Shown: one piece after another, positions 36,029-46,394 of the stretch
Layout: every line of letters starts with the position of its first letter
Numbering within the stretch: the stretch's first letter is position 1
Source of the DNA: Rhizobium sp. NRK18
GTDB lineage: Bacteria > Pseudomonadota > Alphaproteobacteria > Rhizobiales > Rhizobiaceae
Assembly (NCBI RefSeq): GCF_024385575.1
Contig: NZ_JANFMV010000001.1
Coordinates: forward strand, 3,935,681 to 3,999,680
Length of the DNA: 64,000 nucleotides
Direction of reading: 5' to 3'
Notes under the pieces: generated by a model
The model's database searches: none
Told to the model about the DNA's origin: nothing
The model's input: only the letters and a program-made list of their open reading frames with translations
Program-made: the position numbers and the translations under genes

Positions 36029-36814
36029 TCAGCGATAGCCTTCCTCGCCGGCCTGGTGCAGTTTCGGGCCGCGTTCCTCGATCTTCTCGGGTGCAGTCTC
36101 GACCGGCACGTTCGGCGCGGCATTGACATCCTGCAGCCGGGTCATCGGGTTATGGGCCCAGCGAACGGCGTTGCGCAAGACGGTCTGCACGTTGCCGTCA
36201 TGATAGGTCGGGTAGGTCTCGTGGCCCGGGCGGAAATAGAAGACGTTGCCGGCGCCGCGCTTGTAGGTGAGGCCCGAACGGAAGACTTCGCCGCCTTGGA
36301 ACCAGCTGACGAAGACGGTTTCCAGCGGTTCCGGCACGCCGAATGGCTCGCCGTACATTTCCTCGTTCTCGAGTTCGAAATGGTCCGGCAGATCCCTGGT
36401 GATCGGGTGGTTGCGGCTGGTAACCCACAGACGCTCGCGCTCGCCGGCCTCGCGCCAGGTCAAGTTGCACGGCGTGCCCATCAGCCGCTTGAACGGCTTG
36501 GAAAAGTGGGCCGAGTGCAGCAGGATCAGGCCCATGCCGGACCAGACCGCCTCGCAGACGCGCTCGACGACCGCATCGGACACGTCGCCATGGGCGGCGT
36601 GTCCCCACCAGATCAGCACGTCGGTCTTTGCGAGGCGTTCCTGCGTCAGGCCGTGCTCCGGCTGCTGCAGGGTCGCCGTGGTCGCTTCGATGTCGTCGTT
36701 TTTGTTCAGCGCGTCAGCAATGCAGGTATGCATGCCCTTGGGATAGAGATCGGCGACAATCTTGTTCTTCTGTTCGTGGACGTTTTCGCCCCACACGACG
36801 GTTCTGATCTTCAT
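36029..36814 (-). CDS. thuA: ThuA, trehalose utilisation protein
   Basis: 261 residues from ATG 36814 (five codons inside the longest frame, with GGAG upstream). ThuA-family, class I glutamine-amidotransferase-like fold: [21 protein letters not shown] at the start, [16 protein letters not shown] near 68-83, [19 protein letters not shown], and [19 protein letters not shown] near 212-230. Acts in the cytoplasm with ThuB on 3-keto disaccharides. The catalytic mechanism is not visible from sequence. Between thuK (82 bases) and thuB. Confidence 0.9.
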   Translation of the reverse strand: MKIRTVVWGENVHEQKNKIVADLYPKGMHTCIADALNKNDDIEATTATLQQPEHGLTQERLAKTDVLIWWGHAAHGDVSDAVVERVCEAVWSGMGLILLHSAHFSKPFKRLMGTPCNLTWREAGERERLWVTSRNHPITRDLPDHFELENEEMYGEPFGVPEPLETVFVSWFQGGEVFRSGLTYKRGAGNVFYFRPGHETYPTYHDGNVQTVLRNAVRWAHNPMTRLQDVNAAPNVPVETAPEKIEERGPKLHQAGEEGYR

Positions 36815-36896
36815 GAATAACTCCAGCATCCGGCTCCAGGCGTCGCCGGATTGAAAATGGACTTGGGATCCGCCGTGCCTGACGGCGGGGGTTCAA

Positions 36897-37901
<1,005 letters not shown>

Positions 37902-37919
37902 GTGCGAGAGCCTCCAAAC

Positions 37920-38750
37920 CTAGCCTTTGACGCCACCGGCGGTGAGGCCGGCCACGATCTTGCGCTGGAAGATGAGAACGAGAATGATCAGTGGAACGGT
38001 GACGATGACGGACGCCGCCATGATGTTGCCCCAGGGCGTTTCGAATTCCGAAGCGCCGGAGAGAAGGGCGATGGCGACCGGCACCGTGCGCTCCGTTTCC
38101 GATGAGGTGAATGTCAGGGCGAACAGGAACTCGTTCCACGCCCCGATGAAGGCGAGCAGTCCGGTGGTGACCAGCGCCGGCCACAGTAGCGGCAGGAACA
38201 CCTGGGTGATGACGACCCAGGGTGTCGCCCCGTCGACGATCGCCGCCTCCTCGATCTCCACCGGCAGGTCGCGCATGAAGGTGGTCAACACCCATACCGT
38301 GAACGGGAGCGTGAAGATCGTGTAGCTGAGGATCATCGCCCATGGCGTATTGTAGATGCCGATGTAGCGGACGAGCTCGAACAGCCCGGCGAGCACGGCG
38401 ATCTGCGGGAACATCGAGACGGCGAGGATCGTCATCAGGAGCAGCGCGCGGCCGCGGAACCGGACACGTGCAAGGGCGTAGGACGCCGTCACCGCCAAGA
38501 ACAGCGAGAACATGACCGTGACCCCGGCGATGAACACCGAATTCAGGATACTGCGGGTGAAATTGCGCGCCGACAGCACGGACTTGTAGTTGCCGAGATC
38601 GAAGCTCGTCGGGAAGTAGTTGACTTGAAACAGCGCAGTCCCGGTCTTGAAGCTGGTCAGGATCGCGTAATAGAACGGGAACACCGAAATGACGACGATC
38701 AGCACGACGACGGCGTAGAAGGCTGTCTTCTTGACGATATCCATGGTCAT
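37920..38750 (-). CDS. thuG: ThuG, sugar ABC transporter permease (MalG type)
   Basis: 276 residues from ATG 38750, which overlaps the thuF stop (ATGA); the longer frame runs inside thuF and is a shadow. Six membrane segments, the MalG-type EAA loop EIEEAAIVDGATPWVVITQVFLP (about 183-205, given as family block) and the C-terminal RKIVAGLTAGGVKG that is standard for CUT1 permeases. Confidence 0.92.
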   Translation of the reverse strand: MTMDIVKKTAFYAVVVLIVVISVFPFYYAILTSFKTGTALFQVNYFPTSFDLGNYKSVLSARNFTRSILNSVFIAGVTVMFSLFLAVTASYALARVRFRGRALLLMTILAVSMFPQIAVLAGLFELVRYIGIYNTPWAMILSYTIFTLPFTVWVLTTFMRDLPVEIEEAAIVDGATPWVVITQVFLPLLWPALVTTGLLAFIGAWNEFLFALTFTSSETERTVPVAIALLSGASEFETPWGNIMAASVIVTVPLIILVLIFQRKIVAGLTAGGVKG

Positions 38751-39727
38751 CGTTCGCCCTCCCCGCTCAGATTGACCTTGCCAATCCAGATGTAGAGCGA
38801 CACGAAGATGGCGATGATGGCGAACAGCAGCGTCGACTGGGCAGAGCCGTAGGCGAACTTGTCGAAGTCGATGAGGTTTTCGCGGCTGATGATCGACATG
38901 GTCTTGGTTGCCTTGGAATTCGGCGTCAGCACGTAGACGAGGTCGAAGATGCGCAGCGCATCGAGCGCCCGGAAGATGACCGCAACCATGAGGGCCGGTC
39001 GCACCAGCGGCAGCGTCACCTTGAAGAAGACCTTGACCGGATGGACGCCATCGACCCTTGCGGCCTCGTAGATATCCCGCGGGATCATCTGCAGGCCGGC
39101 GAGGCAAAGGAGCGCCATGAAGGGCGTCGTCTTCCAGATGTCGACGATCAGGACCGCGAACATGGCGGTGTCGACATTTGCCGTCCAGGCGATCTTGTGG
39201 TCGATGATGCCGAGATTGAGCAGGATGTCATTAATGATGCCGAACTGGTCGTTCAGCATCCAGCCCCAAAGCCGCGCCGAGACGATCGTCGGGATCGCCC
39301 AGGGGATGAGGATTGCGGCACGCACGATGCCGCGGCCGACGAACTGGGCATTCAGAACCAGCGCGACCATGAGGCCGAGGACCGTTTCGAACGCGACCGA
39401 GACCATCGAGAAGCGCACCGTGTTCCAGACTGCATTCCACCAGGCCGGATCGACCAGCGTGCCGCGCCAGAGTATGCGGCCGGAGCTCAGCTGCCGGAAG
39501 GAAAGGTAGTTGTCGAAGCCGACCCATTTGCCGCCGTAGAGATTGGTCAGCGAGGTGTCGGTGAAGGAAAAATAGATCGTCCGGAACAGCGGCCAGGCGG
39601 CGACGCACACAAGTGCGAACAGCATCGGCGCCAGGAACCAGAAGGCGGCGCGGGCGCGCTGCTGCTGCAGGCTCGGCCCCCTGTCGGCCGCCGGGGATGC
39701 ATATGTCTCGATCTGAATGCTCGACAT
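38747..39727 (-). CDS. thuF: ThuF, sugar ABC transporter permease (MalF type)
   Basis: 326 residues from ATG 39727 (GGAG five bases ahead; a TTG four codons earlier is less likely). N-terminal cytoplasmic tail, six membrane segments, and the EAA loop DIYEAARVDGVHPVKVFFKV. The FDLVYVLT block is typical of CUT1 MalF-like subunits. Between thuE (121 bases) and thuG (overlap). Confidence 0.92.
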   Translation of the reverse strand: MSSIQIETYASPAADRGPSLQQQRARAAFWFLAPMLFALVCVAAWPLFRTIYFSFTDTSLTNLYGGKWVGFDNYLSFRQLSSGRILWRGTLVDPAWWNAVWNTVRFSMVSVAFETVLGLMVALVLNAQFVGRGIVRAAILIPWAIPTIVSARLWGWMLNDQFGIINDILLNLGIIDHKIAWTANVDTAMFAVLIVDIWKTTPFMALLCLAGLQMIPRDIYEAARVDGVHPVKVFFKVTLPLVRPALMVAVIFRALDALRIFDLVYVLTPNSKATKTMSIISRENLIDFDKFAYGSAQSTLLFAIIAIFVSLYIWIGKVNLSGEGER

Positions 39728-39848
39728 GACGGGCTCCAATGCCTGTGTCGCAATTCGTTGCCGCCATCAGAGGCGCAACCCGGGAATGACGGGCGCAGCG
39801 GACGGGGCAGTCTGAGACGGCCCCATCCTGCCTGCGGCTGGCCGGAGG

Positions 39849-41129
39849 CTACCAGCCGGACCCCTTGAGGTCTTCGAGATCGGCCTCAAGGATTTCGAGA
39901 TTGTCCGCAGCGCTTCCATCGCCGGAGAGCGTGTTGTGAACCGCGGACCAGAACTTCGACGACACCTCGTTGTACTTGCCCTTGGTCGGCGCGGACGGAC
40001 GCGGAACGGCCTGCAGGAAGACGTTCTTCCAAGCCGGCATGAAGGGCTGCTTGGCCTTGATGTCGGCGTCGTCGTAAAGGCTGACGATGGTCGGCAGGTT
40101 TGAGGCGATCAGGGCGCGGGTCTTCTGCGCTTCCGGGCCGGCGAGGTAAAGCGCCAGCGAAATCGCCGCATCCTTGTGCTTGGAATACTTGGACACCGCG
40201 ACATTCCAGCCGCCAAGTGTTGCGGCCGACGTCTTGTTGTCGCCGCCGGTCGGCAGTGTCGTCACGTCGAACTTGCCCTTGACCGCACTGTCGTCGCCAT
40301 TGCCGAGCGTATAGGCATAAGGCCAGTTGCGCATGAAGACGGCATTGCCCGTCTGCCAGACGCCGCGGGATTCCTCTTCCTGGTAGGCGAGCACGCCTTC
40401 CGGCGAGATGTTGCCGGGCCAGGTCTTGGCGAGTTCGAGGGCGGCGACCGCCTTCGGATTGTTGATCGAGATCGTGCCGTCGGGCTCGACGATCTGGCCG
40501 CCACCGAAGGATTTCACCCATTCCAGCGCATCGCAGGTGAGACCCTCATAGGCATTGCCCTGCCAGACATAGCCCCACATGTCCTTGTTGCCGGCGGCGC
40601 GCTCGCCGTCCTGGATCTTCTTGGCCGTCTCGGTCAGCTCTTCCCAGGTCTTCGGCACGTCCATGCCGTATTTTTCCAGCAGGTCCTTGCGGTAGAACAG
40701 CGCCGGCGCATCGGTGAAGATCGGCAAAGCTACAAGCTTGCCGTCCACCGTCTGCGACTCGATGATCGACGGAAAATGCTGCGGAACGAGATCCTTGGCC
40801 GCCTCCGTCAGGTCGACGAACTGGTCGGCCAGCTGCGGCGCCCAGATGACGTCCGTCTGGTAGAGGTCGATGTCGGCATTACCGGCGGCAAGCCACAGGC
40901 GGTACTGGCCGAACTGGTCGCTCGTCGAAGCGGGCATCGGCACCAGGGTGACCTTGTTGCCGGTTTCCTTTTCCCAGGGCGCGACGATCGTCTTGAAATC
41001 CTGAACCGCGTTGCCGACGGCGCCGGAGACGTAGGTGATCTCCTCCGCCTGCGCCAGACCGGCTACCGAAACAAAGGCGAGCGTCGCCGCCGTGCCACGC
41101 AGAACGCGGCAAATTCCCTGCATATCCAT
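39849..41129 (-). CDS. thuE: ThuE, trehalose/maltitol ABC transporter substrate-binding protein
   Basis: 426 residues from ATG 41129 (GGGAGG eight bases ahead). Signal peptide of about 28 residues (..VAGLAQA). Extracellular solute-binding family 1 fold: EEITYVSGAVGNAVQDFKTI, ADIDLYQTDVIWAPQLADQF, PALFYRKDLLEKYGMDVPKTW, FMRNWPYAYTLGN. First gene of thuEFGKAB. The operator and a TTGACA promoter lie about 90-136 bases upstream. Confidence 0.92.
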   Translation of the reverse strand: MDMQGICRVLRGTAATLAFVSVAGLAQAEEITYVSGAVGNAVQDFKTIVAPWEKETGNKVTLVPMPASTSDQFGQYRLWLAAGNADIDLYQTDVIWAPQLADQFVDLTEAAKDLVPQHFPSIIESQTVDGKLVALPIFTDAPALFYRKDLLEKYGMDVPKTWEELTETAKKIQDGERAAGNKDMWGYVWQGNAYEGLTCDALEWVKSFGGGQIVEPDGTISINNPKAVAALELAKTWPGNISPEGVLAYQEEESRGVWQTGNAVFMRNWPYAYTLGNGDDSAVKGKFDVTTLPTGGDNKTSAATLGGWNVAVSKYSKHKDAAISLALYLAGPEAQKTRALIASNLPTIVSLYDDADIKAKQPFMPAWKNVFLQAVPRPSAPTKGKYNEVSSKFWSAVHNTLSGDGSAADNLEILEADLEDLKGSGW

Positions 41130-41220
41130 GCCAATTTCCTCCCGTTGAATTGCGTAACGGGCACTCCCACGCCCGTTGCGACTTCTAGCGCTCCGGACGT
41201 CCTTCAAGCGAGACCGAAAA

Positions 41221-41265
41221 TCCGAAACGTTTCGGAACGCTAGCACCGGTCTATACGGCTGTCAA
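41221..41265 (-). promoter_or_regulatory. thuE promoter with ThuR operator
   Basis: On the minus strand TTGACA (41265-41260), a 17-base spacer, TAGCGT (41242-41237) as a weak -10, then at once the 16-base perfect palindrome TCCGAAACGTTTCGGA (41236-41221). A LacI-class repressor bound there would cover the transcription start. Two related boxes lie before thuR. Confidence 0.75.
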
Positions 41266-41311
41266 TACGTCAGAGTTTCGAATATATCTCAGGTTGTATA
41301 AACGTCGGGGT

Positions 41312-42340
41312 TCAGCGCTTGGGAGGCGCGACGGAAGCCCGCTCGATGAACTCGGAGGCGGCAACTTCCTGCAACTCTTCCACCGGTTCGCCATTGATCG
41401 CACCGACCAGGAATGCCGCCATCGGCGCCCAGCTGTTGCGCAGCGCCGCCTTGGTTACCGTCAATGCCGGATAGAAGGCGGAGCCCCGCACATCCGGCAG
41501 CACGTCGTCATGGGCAACCACCGAAACATCATCCGGAACGGCAAGGCCCAGCGACTTCAAGGTGGCATAAACTCCCCGTGCAACCAATGTGTTACCGCAA
41601 ATGACCGCCGTCGGCCTCCGTGTCGCGCCGGTGAAGAACTGGACCGTCGAGATCATGCCGAGCGCGTCGTTCATGCGACCGTAGCGGATGAGATCGGGAT
41701 CGAACTCTATGCCCGCCTCTTCCAGCGCCTTGCGATATCCATCGGTTCTGGCGAGCGAATAGTTGCGCTTCTCCAGGCCGTTGATGAAGGCGATCCGCCT
41801 GTGTCCCTCGTCGATGAGATGGCGGGTCAGAGCATAGCCCACGCCATCATTGTCTATATCGTAATACGGGTAATCGGTCTGGGTCCGGGTGCGGCCGTGC
41901 ACGACGAAGGGAACGCCGCGGTCGCGCAGGAAGTTGATGCGCGGATCATCGAGAAGCGGCTCGACTACCACGAAACCGTCGAGCGCGCCGCGATCGATCA
42001 GCTTGCGGTAGACGGAAATGATCTCGTCGTCCTCGCGCGCGATGTGCAACACGAACTGCATGTCGCGGCCGGAAAAGACCTGCGACAGACCGCTGACCAC
42101 CTCGAGGAAATTGTTGTCGGACGACAATTGCGGGTGCTTGGGCAACACCAGAGCGACCATGCCCGAGCGACCGGAGACGAGCTTTTGCGCTGCAATATTC
42201 GGATGATAATTCAATTCCTTGGCGGCATCCAGGACACGCTTTCGGGTGTTCTCGTTAACGTCCGAATAGCCGTTCAATGCGCGACTGACTTGCGTAACCG
42301 ACAAATTCAGATGTCGGCTGATGTCCTTCAAGGTCGCCAT
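41312..42340 (-). CDS. thuR: ThuR, LacI-family regulator of the trehalose operon
   Basis: 342 residues, ATG 42340. Helix-turn-helix ATLKDISRHLNLSVTQVSRA at residues 2-21, hinge HPNIAAQKLVSGRSGMVALV, then a periplasmic-binding-type effector domain (HIAREDDEIISVYRKLIDRG, GHRRIAFINGLEKRNYSLAR, AVICGNTLVARGVYATLKS). Same direction as thuE and 182 bases upstream of it. It likely represses thuE and its own gene through CCGAAACGTTTYGG boxes, released by the disaccharide. Confidence 0.9.
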   Translation of the reverse strand: MATLKDISRHLNLSVTQVSRALNGYSDVNENTRKRVLDAAKELNYHPNIAAQKLVSGRSGMVALVLPKHPQLSSDNNFLEVVSGLSQVFSGRDMQFVLHIAREDDEIISVYRKLIDRGALDGFVVVEPLLDDPRINFLRDRGVPFVVHGRTRTQTDYPYYDIDNDGVGYALTRHLIDEGHRRIAFINGLEKRNYSLARTDGYRKALEEAGIEFDPDLIRYGRMNDALGMISTVQFFTGATRRPTAVICGNTLVARGVYATLKSLGLAVPDDVSVVAHDDVLPDVRGSAFYPALTVTKAALRNSWAPMAAFLVGAINGEPVEELQEVAASEFIERASVAPPKR

Positions 42341-42397
42341 TGTAAAAGTCCTTCCTCACCCATTTCGTGAGGCAATTTACACAGATGGGGCCATTGT

Positions 42398-42435
42398 CCA
42401 AAGCGTTTCCGTAAAAATACCCCGAAACGTTTTGG
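42398..42435. promoter_or_regulatory. Two ThuR-like operators upstream of thuR
   Basis: CCAAAGCGTTTCCG (42398-42411) and CCGAAACGTTTTGG (42422-42435) are imperfect palindromes of the same form as the perfect box before thuE; centres are 24 bases apart. They are 58-95 bases before the thuR start, which fits autoregulation. Confidence 0.65.
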
Positions 42436-42524
42436 AATGTTTCTAACCTTCGTCCATCCAAAACACGAGGCCGGCCGCAGATCACCTGCGGCCGGCCCCA
42501 TTCTCAACAATAACAAAAGGTGTC

Positions 42525-43655
42525 TCATCCGGCTGCGCTGAAGCGCTCGGGCCGGAATGGCTCAAGCATCGGGTGGCGCCGGCCGGTTGCCATCTCGTAT
42601 GACAGAAGCTCTCCGGCAATCAGCCCGAGGGTGGCGCCGCTGTGAGAGAAGGCCACAAAGCACCCGGGAATTGCGGCGAACTCGCCGAAGACCGGCTCGC
42701 CATCGCCGGGGATGGGCTTGCGCCCGACACCATAACCCGCCAGTTCCAGCTTCGGATTTCCTTCGAGCACGCGCGAGGCCTCGGCCAGAAGTCCGTCCAG
42801 CGTTTCCTGCCGCACCTTGATGGAGCCGTCCGCCTGTTGCTCGACCTCTTCTTCCGACCAGGCGGAATCAAGGGCGAAGGCATTGTCCGGTGTCGGCCTG
42901 ATCGCCACCCGCGGCGTGTTGAGCACGGCCTTTAAGGGATGCGCGGTCGGCTTCGTCGTCACTAGGAGCGAGATCGGCGTTGCGTCGCCGATTGTCTGGC
43001 CAAGTTTGGCGGCCATCGCCGGAACCCAGGGGCCTGTAGCCATCAGCACCACATCTGCCCTGATCTGCCGGCCGTCGGCCATTTCGGCGCCGATCGTGCG
43101 GCCGGCCTCGATGGTAAGCTTCGCCTTGCCGGCATCGGTGACGAGGTTGCCGCCGCGCTCGCGAAACTCTTCAAGCAGCACCGCGATCAGGCAGGGCAGA
43201 TCGACCCAGCCTTCGCCGGCGTTGAAGATCGCACCCTGCGGCGTGACGGTTGCCGGATCGACGCCCGGGGTCACCGCTGCAATGTCGCCTGCGGCGAGAT
43301 GGGTTGCATCGTAGCCGAGCGTCACTTCATGGTCATAGGCCTTGGCGATTTCGTTCCTGTCGTCATCCGCATCCCAGGTGAGGCCGCCGTCGAAGCGAAG
43401 CCAATTTGCGTCGGGAAAACGGGCTGCAAGCGTGCGATACCGGTCGATGCCGGCCATGCGAAGCCTGTGATAGGCATCCGACCGCATGCGTGAGGAATTC
43501 AGCCAGGACAGCGAGCGGCCCGACGCGCCATTGGATACCGGCCCGTCATTGACCAGCGTAACCTTAACGCCGCGGCTCACGAGTTGAACCGCGGTTGACA
43601 CGCCGAAAATGCCGCCACCGATGACGACTGCACTGGCAATTTTATTCTCTTTCAT
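42525..43655 (-). CDS. FAD-dependent oxidoreductase, D-amino-acid oxidase (DAO) family
   Basis: 376 residues from ATG 43655. N-terminal dinucleotide motif ASAVVIGGGIFGVSTAVQLV (residues 7-26), FAD-binding second half RKPIPGDGEPVFGEFAAIPG and CFVAFSHSGATLGLIAGELL near 320-360, typical of DAO, glycine oxidase, sarcosine oxidase and fructosyl-amino-acid oxidase enzymes. Third gene of an operon with an amino-acid-type ABC transporter (54 bases after it), so it probably oxidises the imported amine. Given the LacI-type control, a sugar-amine conjugate (Amadori compound) or opine is a reasonable guess, but not shown. Confidence 0.82.
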   Translation of the reverse strand: MKENKIASAVVIGGGIFGVSTAVQLVSRGVKVTLVNDGPVSNGASGRSLSWLNSSRMRSDAYHRLRMAGIDRYRTLAARFPDANWLRFDGGLTWDADDDRNEIAKAYDHEVTLGYDATHLAAGDIAAVTPGVDPATVTPQGAIFNAGEGWVDLPCLIAVLLEEFRERGGNLVTDAGKAKLTIEAGRTIGAEMADGRQIRADVVLMATGPWVPAMAAKLGQTIGDATPISLLVTTKPTAHPLKAVLNTPRVAIRPTPDNAFALDSAWSEEEVEQQADGSIKVRQETLDGLLAEASRVLEGNPKLELAGYGVGRKPIPGDGEPVFGEFAAIPGCFVAFSHSGATLGLIAGELLSYEMATGRRHPMLEPFRPERFSAAG

Positions 43656-43709
43656 TGTTTCTGCTTTCCTGATTTTCATCTTCACGTTCTTCTCCGCTTA
43701 CGGAGATAT

Positions 43710-45227
43710 TCACAGCACCTCGGCCAGGAACCGCTTCAGGCGCGGGCTTTGCGGATTGTCGAAGAGGTCATCCGGGGCGCCGATCTCGACGATCCGGCCT
43801 TCATCCATGAACACGACCTGGTCGGCGACCCTGCGGGCAAAGCCCATCTCGTGGGTGACGACGACCATGGTCATGCCCCTCGAGCCGAGGTCGGCCATCA
43901 GATTGAGGACGCCCTTGACCAGTTCGGGATCGAGCGCACTGGTGACCTCGTCGAACAGGATGACTTCCGGTTCCATGGCCAGAGCACGGGCGATCGCGAC
44001 ACGCTGCTGCTGGCCGCCGGAGAGCCTGCCGGGACGCTGATGCTGACGGTTCGCCAGACCCACATCGGTCAACCTTGCGGCGGCAATCGCGCGCGCCTCC
44101 TCCCTCGGCAGGCCCTTGATCTTCGTCAGCGACAGCATGACGTTCTCGAGCGCGGTGTGATCCGGGAAGAGATTGAAGTGCTGGAACACCATGCCGACCC
44201 GGCGGCGAAGCCGCTCCGGCTTCATCTTCAGGATGCTGTCGCCATCGAGCCGAATGTCACCCGCGGCCGGCTCGACCAGCCGGTTGAGGCAGCGCAGAAG
44301 CGTGGATTTGCCCGAGCCGGACGGACCGATGATGCAGGTCACGGTACCCGGCGGAATGGTCAGGTTCACGTCCTTCAGCACCTGCAGTGCGCCATAGGCC
44401 ATGCCGAGATTGTCGGTCTCGAGGCTTCCGCCCTTGAAACGAGCGGCCTCGCTGGCCCCTCGCGCGGCCGGCGTGTCCAGCTCGCTGATCTCCTCAAGTC
44501 CGCTGGTGACGGCGGTCGGCGTGTTCTTTCCCTTCCTCAGGCGATCGTCGATGTAGTTGACGACGTGCGTCAACGGCACGGTGATCGAGAGGTAGAATAT
44601 GCCGGCCAGCAGCAGGGGCGAGAGATTGCCGGTGACCACCGCCTGATCCTGGCCGACGCGGAAGATCTCGCGCTCGGAGGCCAGCAGACCGAGAAAGTAG
44701 ACGAGGCTCGAATCCTTCACATTGCCGATGAACTGGTTGACCAGCGCCGGGAGCACGCGGCGGATGCCCTGCGGCACGACGATCAGCCGCATGCCCTGCC
44801 CGTAGCTCATGCTGAGCGCACGGCAGGCTTCCATCTGTCCCCGTTCGACGCTCTGGATGCCGGCGCGGAAGATTTCGCCGATATAGGCGCCGGCGATCAG
44901 GCTCAGCGCCATGATGCCGAGCGGAAAGGGCGACGGGCCGAAGAGTTCGCGACCGAAGCGGGCAAAGCCCTGGCCGACGAGCAGGATCGTCAGAATGGCC
45001 GGCAGTCCGCGAAAGATGTCGGTATAGATGCGGGCCGGAATGCGCAGCCACGGCGACCGCGAAATGCCCATGACTGCCAGCACCATGCCGATGATGACGC
45101 CGAGGATCGTCGAGGCAACGGCCAGTATCAGCGTGTTTTTCAGGCCGACGGCGAACATGGTCGGCAAGACTTCTGCCATCGCGTCCCAATCAAGGAACGT
45201 GCGCTGCAGGCTTTCAAGAAATGTCAT
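43710..45227 (-). CDS. Polar amino-acid ABC transporter permease/ATPase fusion
   Basis: 505 residues. Residues 1-230 are a HisMQ-type permease with 5-6 membrane segments ([40 protein letters not shown] and [20 protein letters not shown], the HisMQ loop). After a linker (about 231-262), residues 263-505 are a GlnQ/HisP-type ATPase: [70 protein letters not shown]. All motifs are intact and there is no internal start with a ribosome site, so this is a true fusion. Two copies would form the whole membrane complex with one receptor, encoded just upstream (88 bases). Confidence 0.9.
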   Translation of the reverse strand: MTFLESLQRTFLDWDAMAEVLPTMFAVGLKNTLILAVASTILGVIIGMVLAVMGISRSPWLRIPARIYTDIFRGLPAILTILLVGQGFARFGRELFGPSPFPLGIMALSLIAGAYIGEIFRAGIQSVERGQMEACRALSMSYGQGMRLIVVPQGIRRVLPALVNQFIGNVKDSSLVYFLGLLASEREIFRVGQDQAVVTGNLSPLLLAGIFYLSITVPLTHVVNYIDDRLRKGKNTPTAVTSGLEEISELDTPAARGASEAARFKGGSLETDNLGMAYGALQVLKDVNLTIPPGTVTCIIGPSGSGKSTLLRCLNRLVEPAAGDIRLDGDSILKMKPERLRRRVGMVFQHFNLFPDHTALENVMLSLTKIKGLPREEARAIAAARLTDVGLANRQHQRPGRLSGGQQQRVAIARALAMEPEVILFDEVTSALDPELVKGVLNLMADLGSRGMTMVVVTHEMGFARRVADQVVFMDEGRIVEIGAPDDLFDNPQSPRLKRFLAEVL

Positions 45228-45315
45228 TTAGAACTGTCCTTCCCAGTCAAATGCCCGGTCTCCGGGCGAGGCGTTCCGCCTGCTGGATCACTCCTTCCCG
45301 CAGGCGGTCGGCTGC

Positions 45316-46149
45316 TTACTTCTTGGGAAGATACTCTTCGGGCATCGGAGACCCCGGGAACCACTTTTCGTAAAGCGTCTTCCAGGTGCCGTCCTGCATG
45401 GCCTCGTGGATGCCCTTGTTCAGAGCCTCGCGGAAGGCGTCATTGCCCTTGCGGATCACAAAACCAGCCGGCGCATCGAAGCTCGGGATGTTGACGGCGA
45501 TGTTCAGGTTCTTGTAGCGGCCCGCATAATCCTTGGCCGCCTCGTAATCGAGGAAGTGGGCATCGATCGTGCCGTTGTTCAGGGCGACAATGGCGGAGTT
45601 GTTGTCGGGGAACTTGACGAGGTCCGTGCCGGGGAAGTTCTTCGTTGCATAGATTTCCTGCAGCGTGCCCTGGACGACGCCGAGGCGCTTGCCCTTCAGG
45701 GTCGCGGCATCCTTGATGGCGGTGTCGGACGTCAGGACGGATAGATATCCGGCAAGGTAACCATCGGAGAAGTCGACCGTTTCCTTGCGCTTGGCGGTCG
45801 TGCCGATTGCGGCGACGGCGACGTCGAAGCGGCTATTGGCGACGGACGGCATGAGCGCCGCGAAATCCTGGCCCGTGAAAACGACCTGGTCCTTCTTGAA
45901 GCCCAGGCGCTCGACGACATTGAGGAAAAACTCGATGTCGAAACCGGTGAACTGTCCGTCGGCGGTGACGAACGCATAGGGCTTGGCGTCACCCATCGTC
46001 CCGACGCTGATCTGACCCGGGTCGATCAGGTTGTACGGGTTGTCGGCCGCCGCCAGGGGCGCGGCAAATCCGGTAAGGGCAAGAACCGTTGCGGCAGCAA
46101 TGGTCCGGCATCGATTGAGAAATGCTTTCGTGGCGTTCTGCATTGTCAT
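45316..46149 (-). CDS. Amino-acid-type ABC transporter substrate-binding protein (SBP family 3)
   Basis: 277 residues from ATG 46149 (GGAG nine bases ahead); the longer frame enters the operator region. Signal peptide of about 35 residues (..AAPLAAA). Family 3 fold: [94 protein letters not shown]. First gene of the receptor, permease/ATPase, flavoprotein operon. Ligand unknown. Confidence 0.9.
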   Translation of the reverse strand: MTMQNATKAFLNRCRTIAAATVLALTGFAAPLAAADNPYNLIDPGQISVGTMGDAKPYAFVTADGQFTGFDIEFFLNVVERLGFKKDQVVFTGQDFAALMPSVANSRFDVAVAAIGTTAKRKETVDFSDGYLAGYLSVLTSDTAIKDAATLKGKRLGVVQGTLQEIYATKNFPGTDLVKFPDNNSAIVALNNGTIDAHFLDYEAAKDYAGRYKNLNIAVNIPSFDAPAGFVIRKGNDAFREALNKGIHEAMQDGTWKTLYEKWFPGSPMPEEYLPKK

Positions 46150-46294
46150 TGTGGCGTTCTCCGCTCTGTTGGCATGATTGCTGATCCGGTTTGACGGCTG
46201 TCGTCGAGACAAAGCTTCGCCCATCGGAAGACGGATGAGACCACCCGCCCGACCGACACATCCGCGCCTACCGGTTTCTTTATTTTTTGATCGT

Positions 46295-46329
46295 GAGACC
46301 GGTCTCTTTACCAATTGAGACCGGTCTCA
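46295..46329. promoter_or_regulatory. Twin operators GAGACCGGTCTC
   Basis: Perfect 12-base palindromes at 46295-46306 and 46317-46328 (the second extends to TGAGACCGGTCTCA, 46316-46329), centres 22 bases apart, between the divergent SBP (start 46149) and LacI-type regulator (start 46395). The form with a central CpG (ACCGGT) is typical for LacI/GalR operators. Control of both sides is expected. Confidence 0.8.
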
Positions 46330-46394
46330 TTACGATTTGATAATTGTTATATTCAGATTGACCGGTCGTCAACATGTCTTGTAAAGCTGGTATT

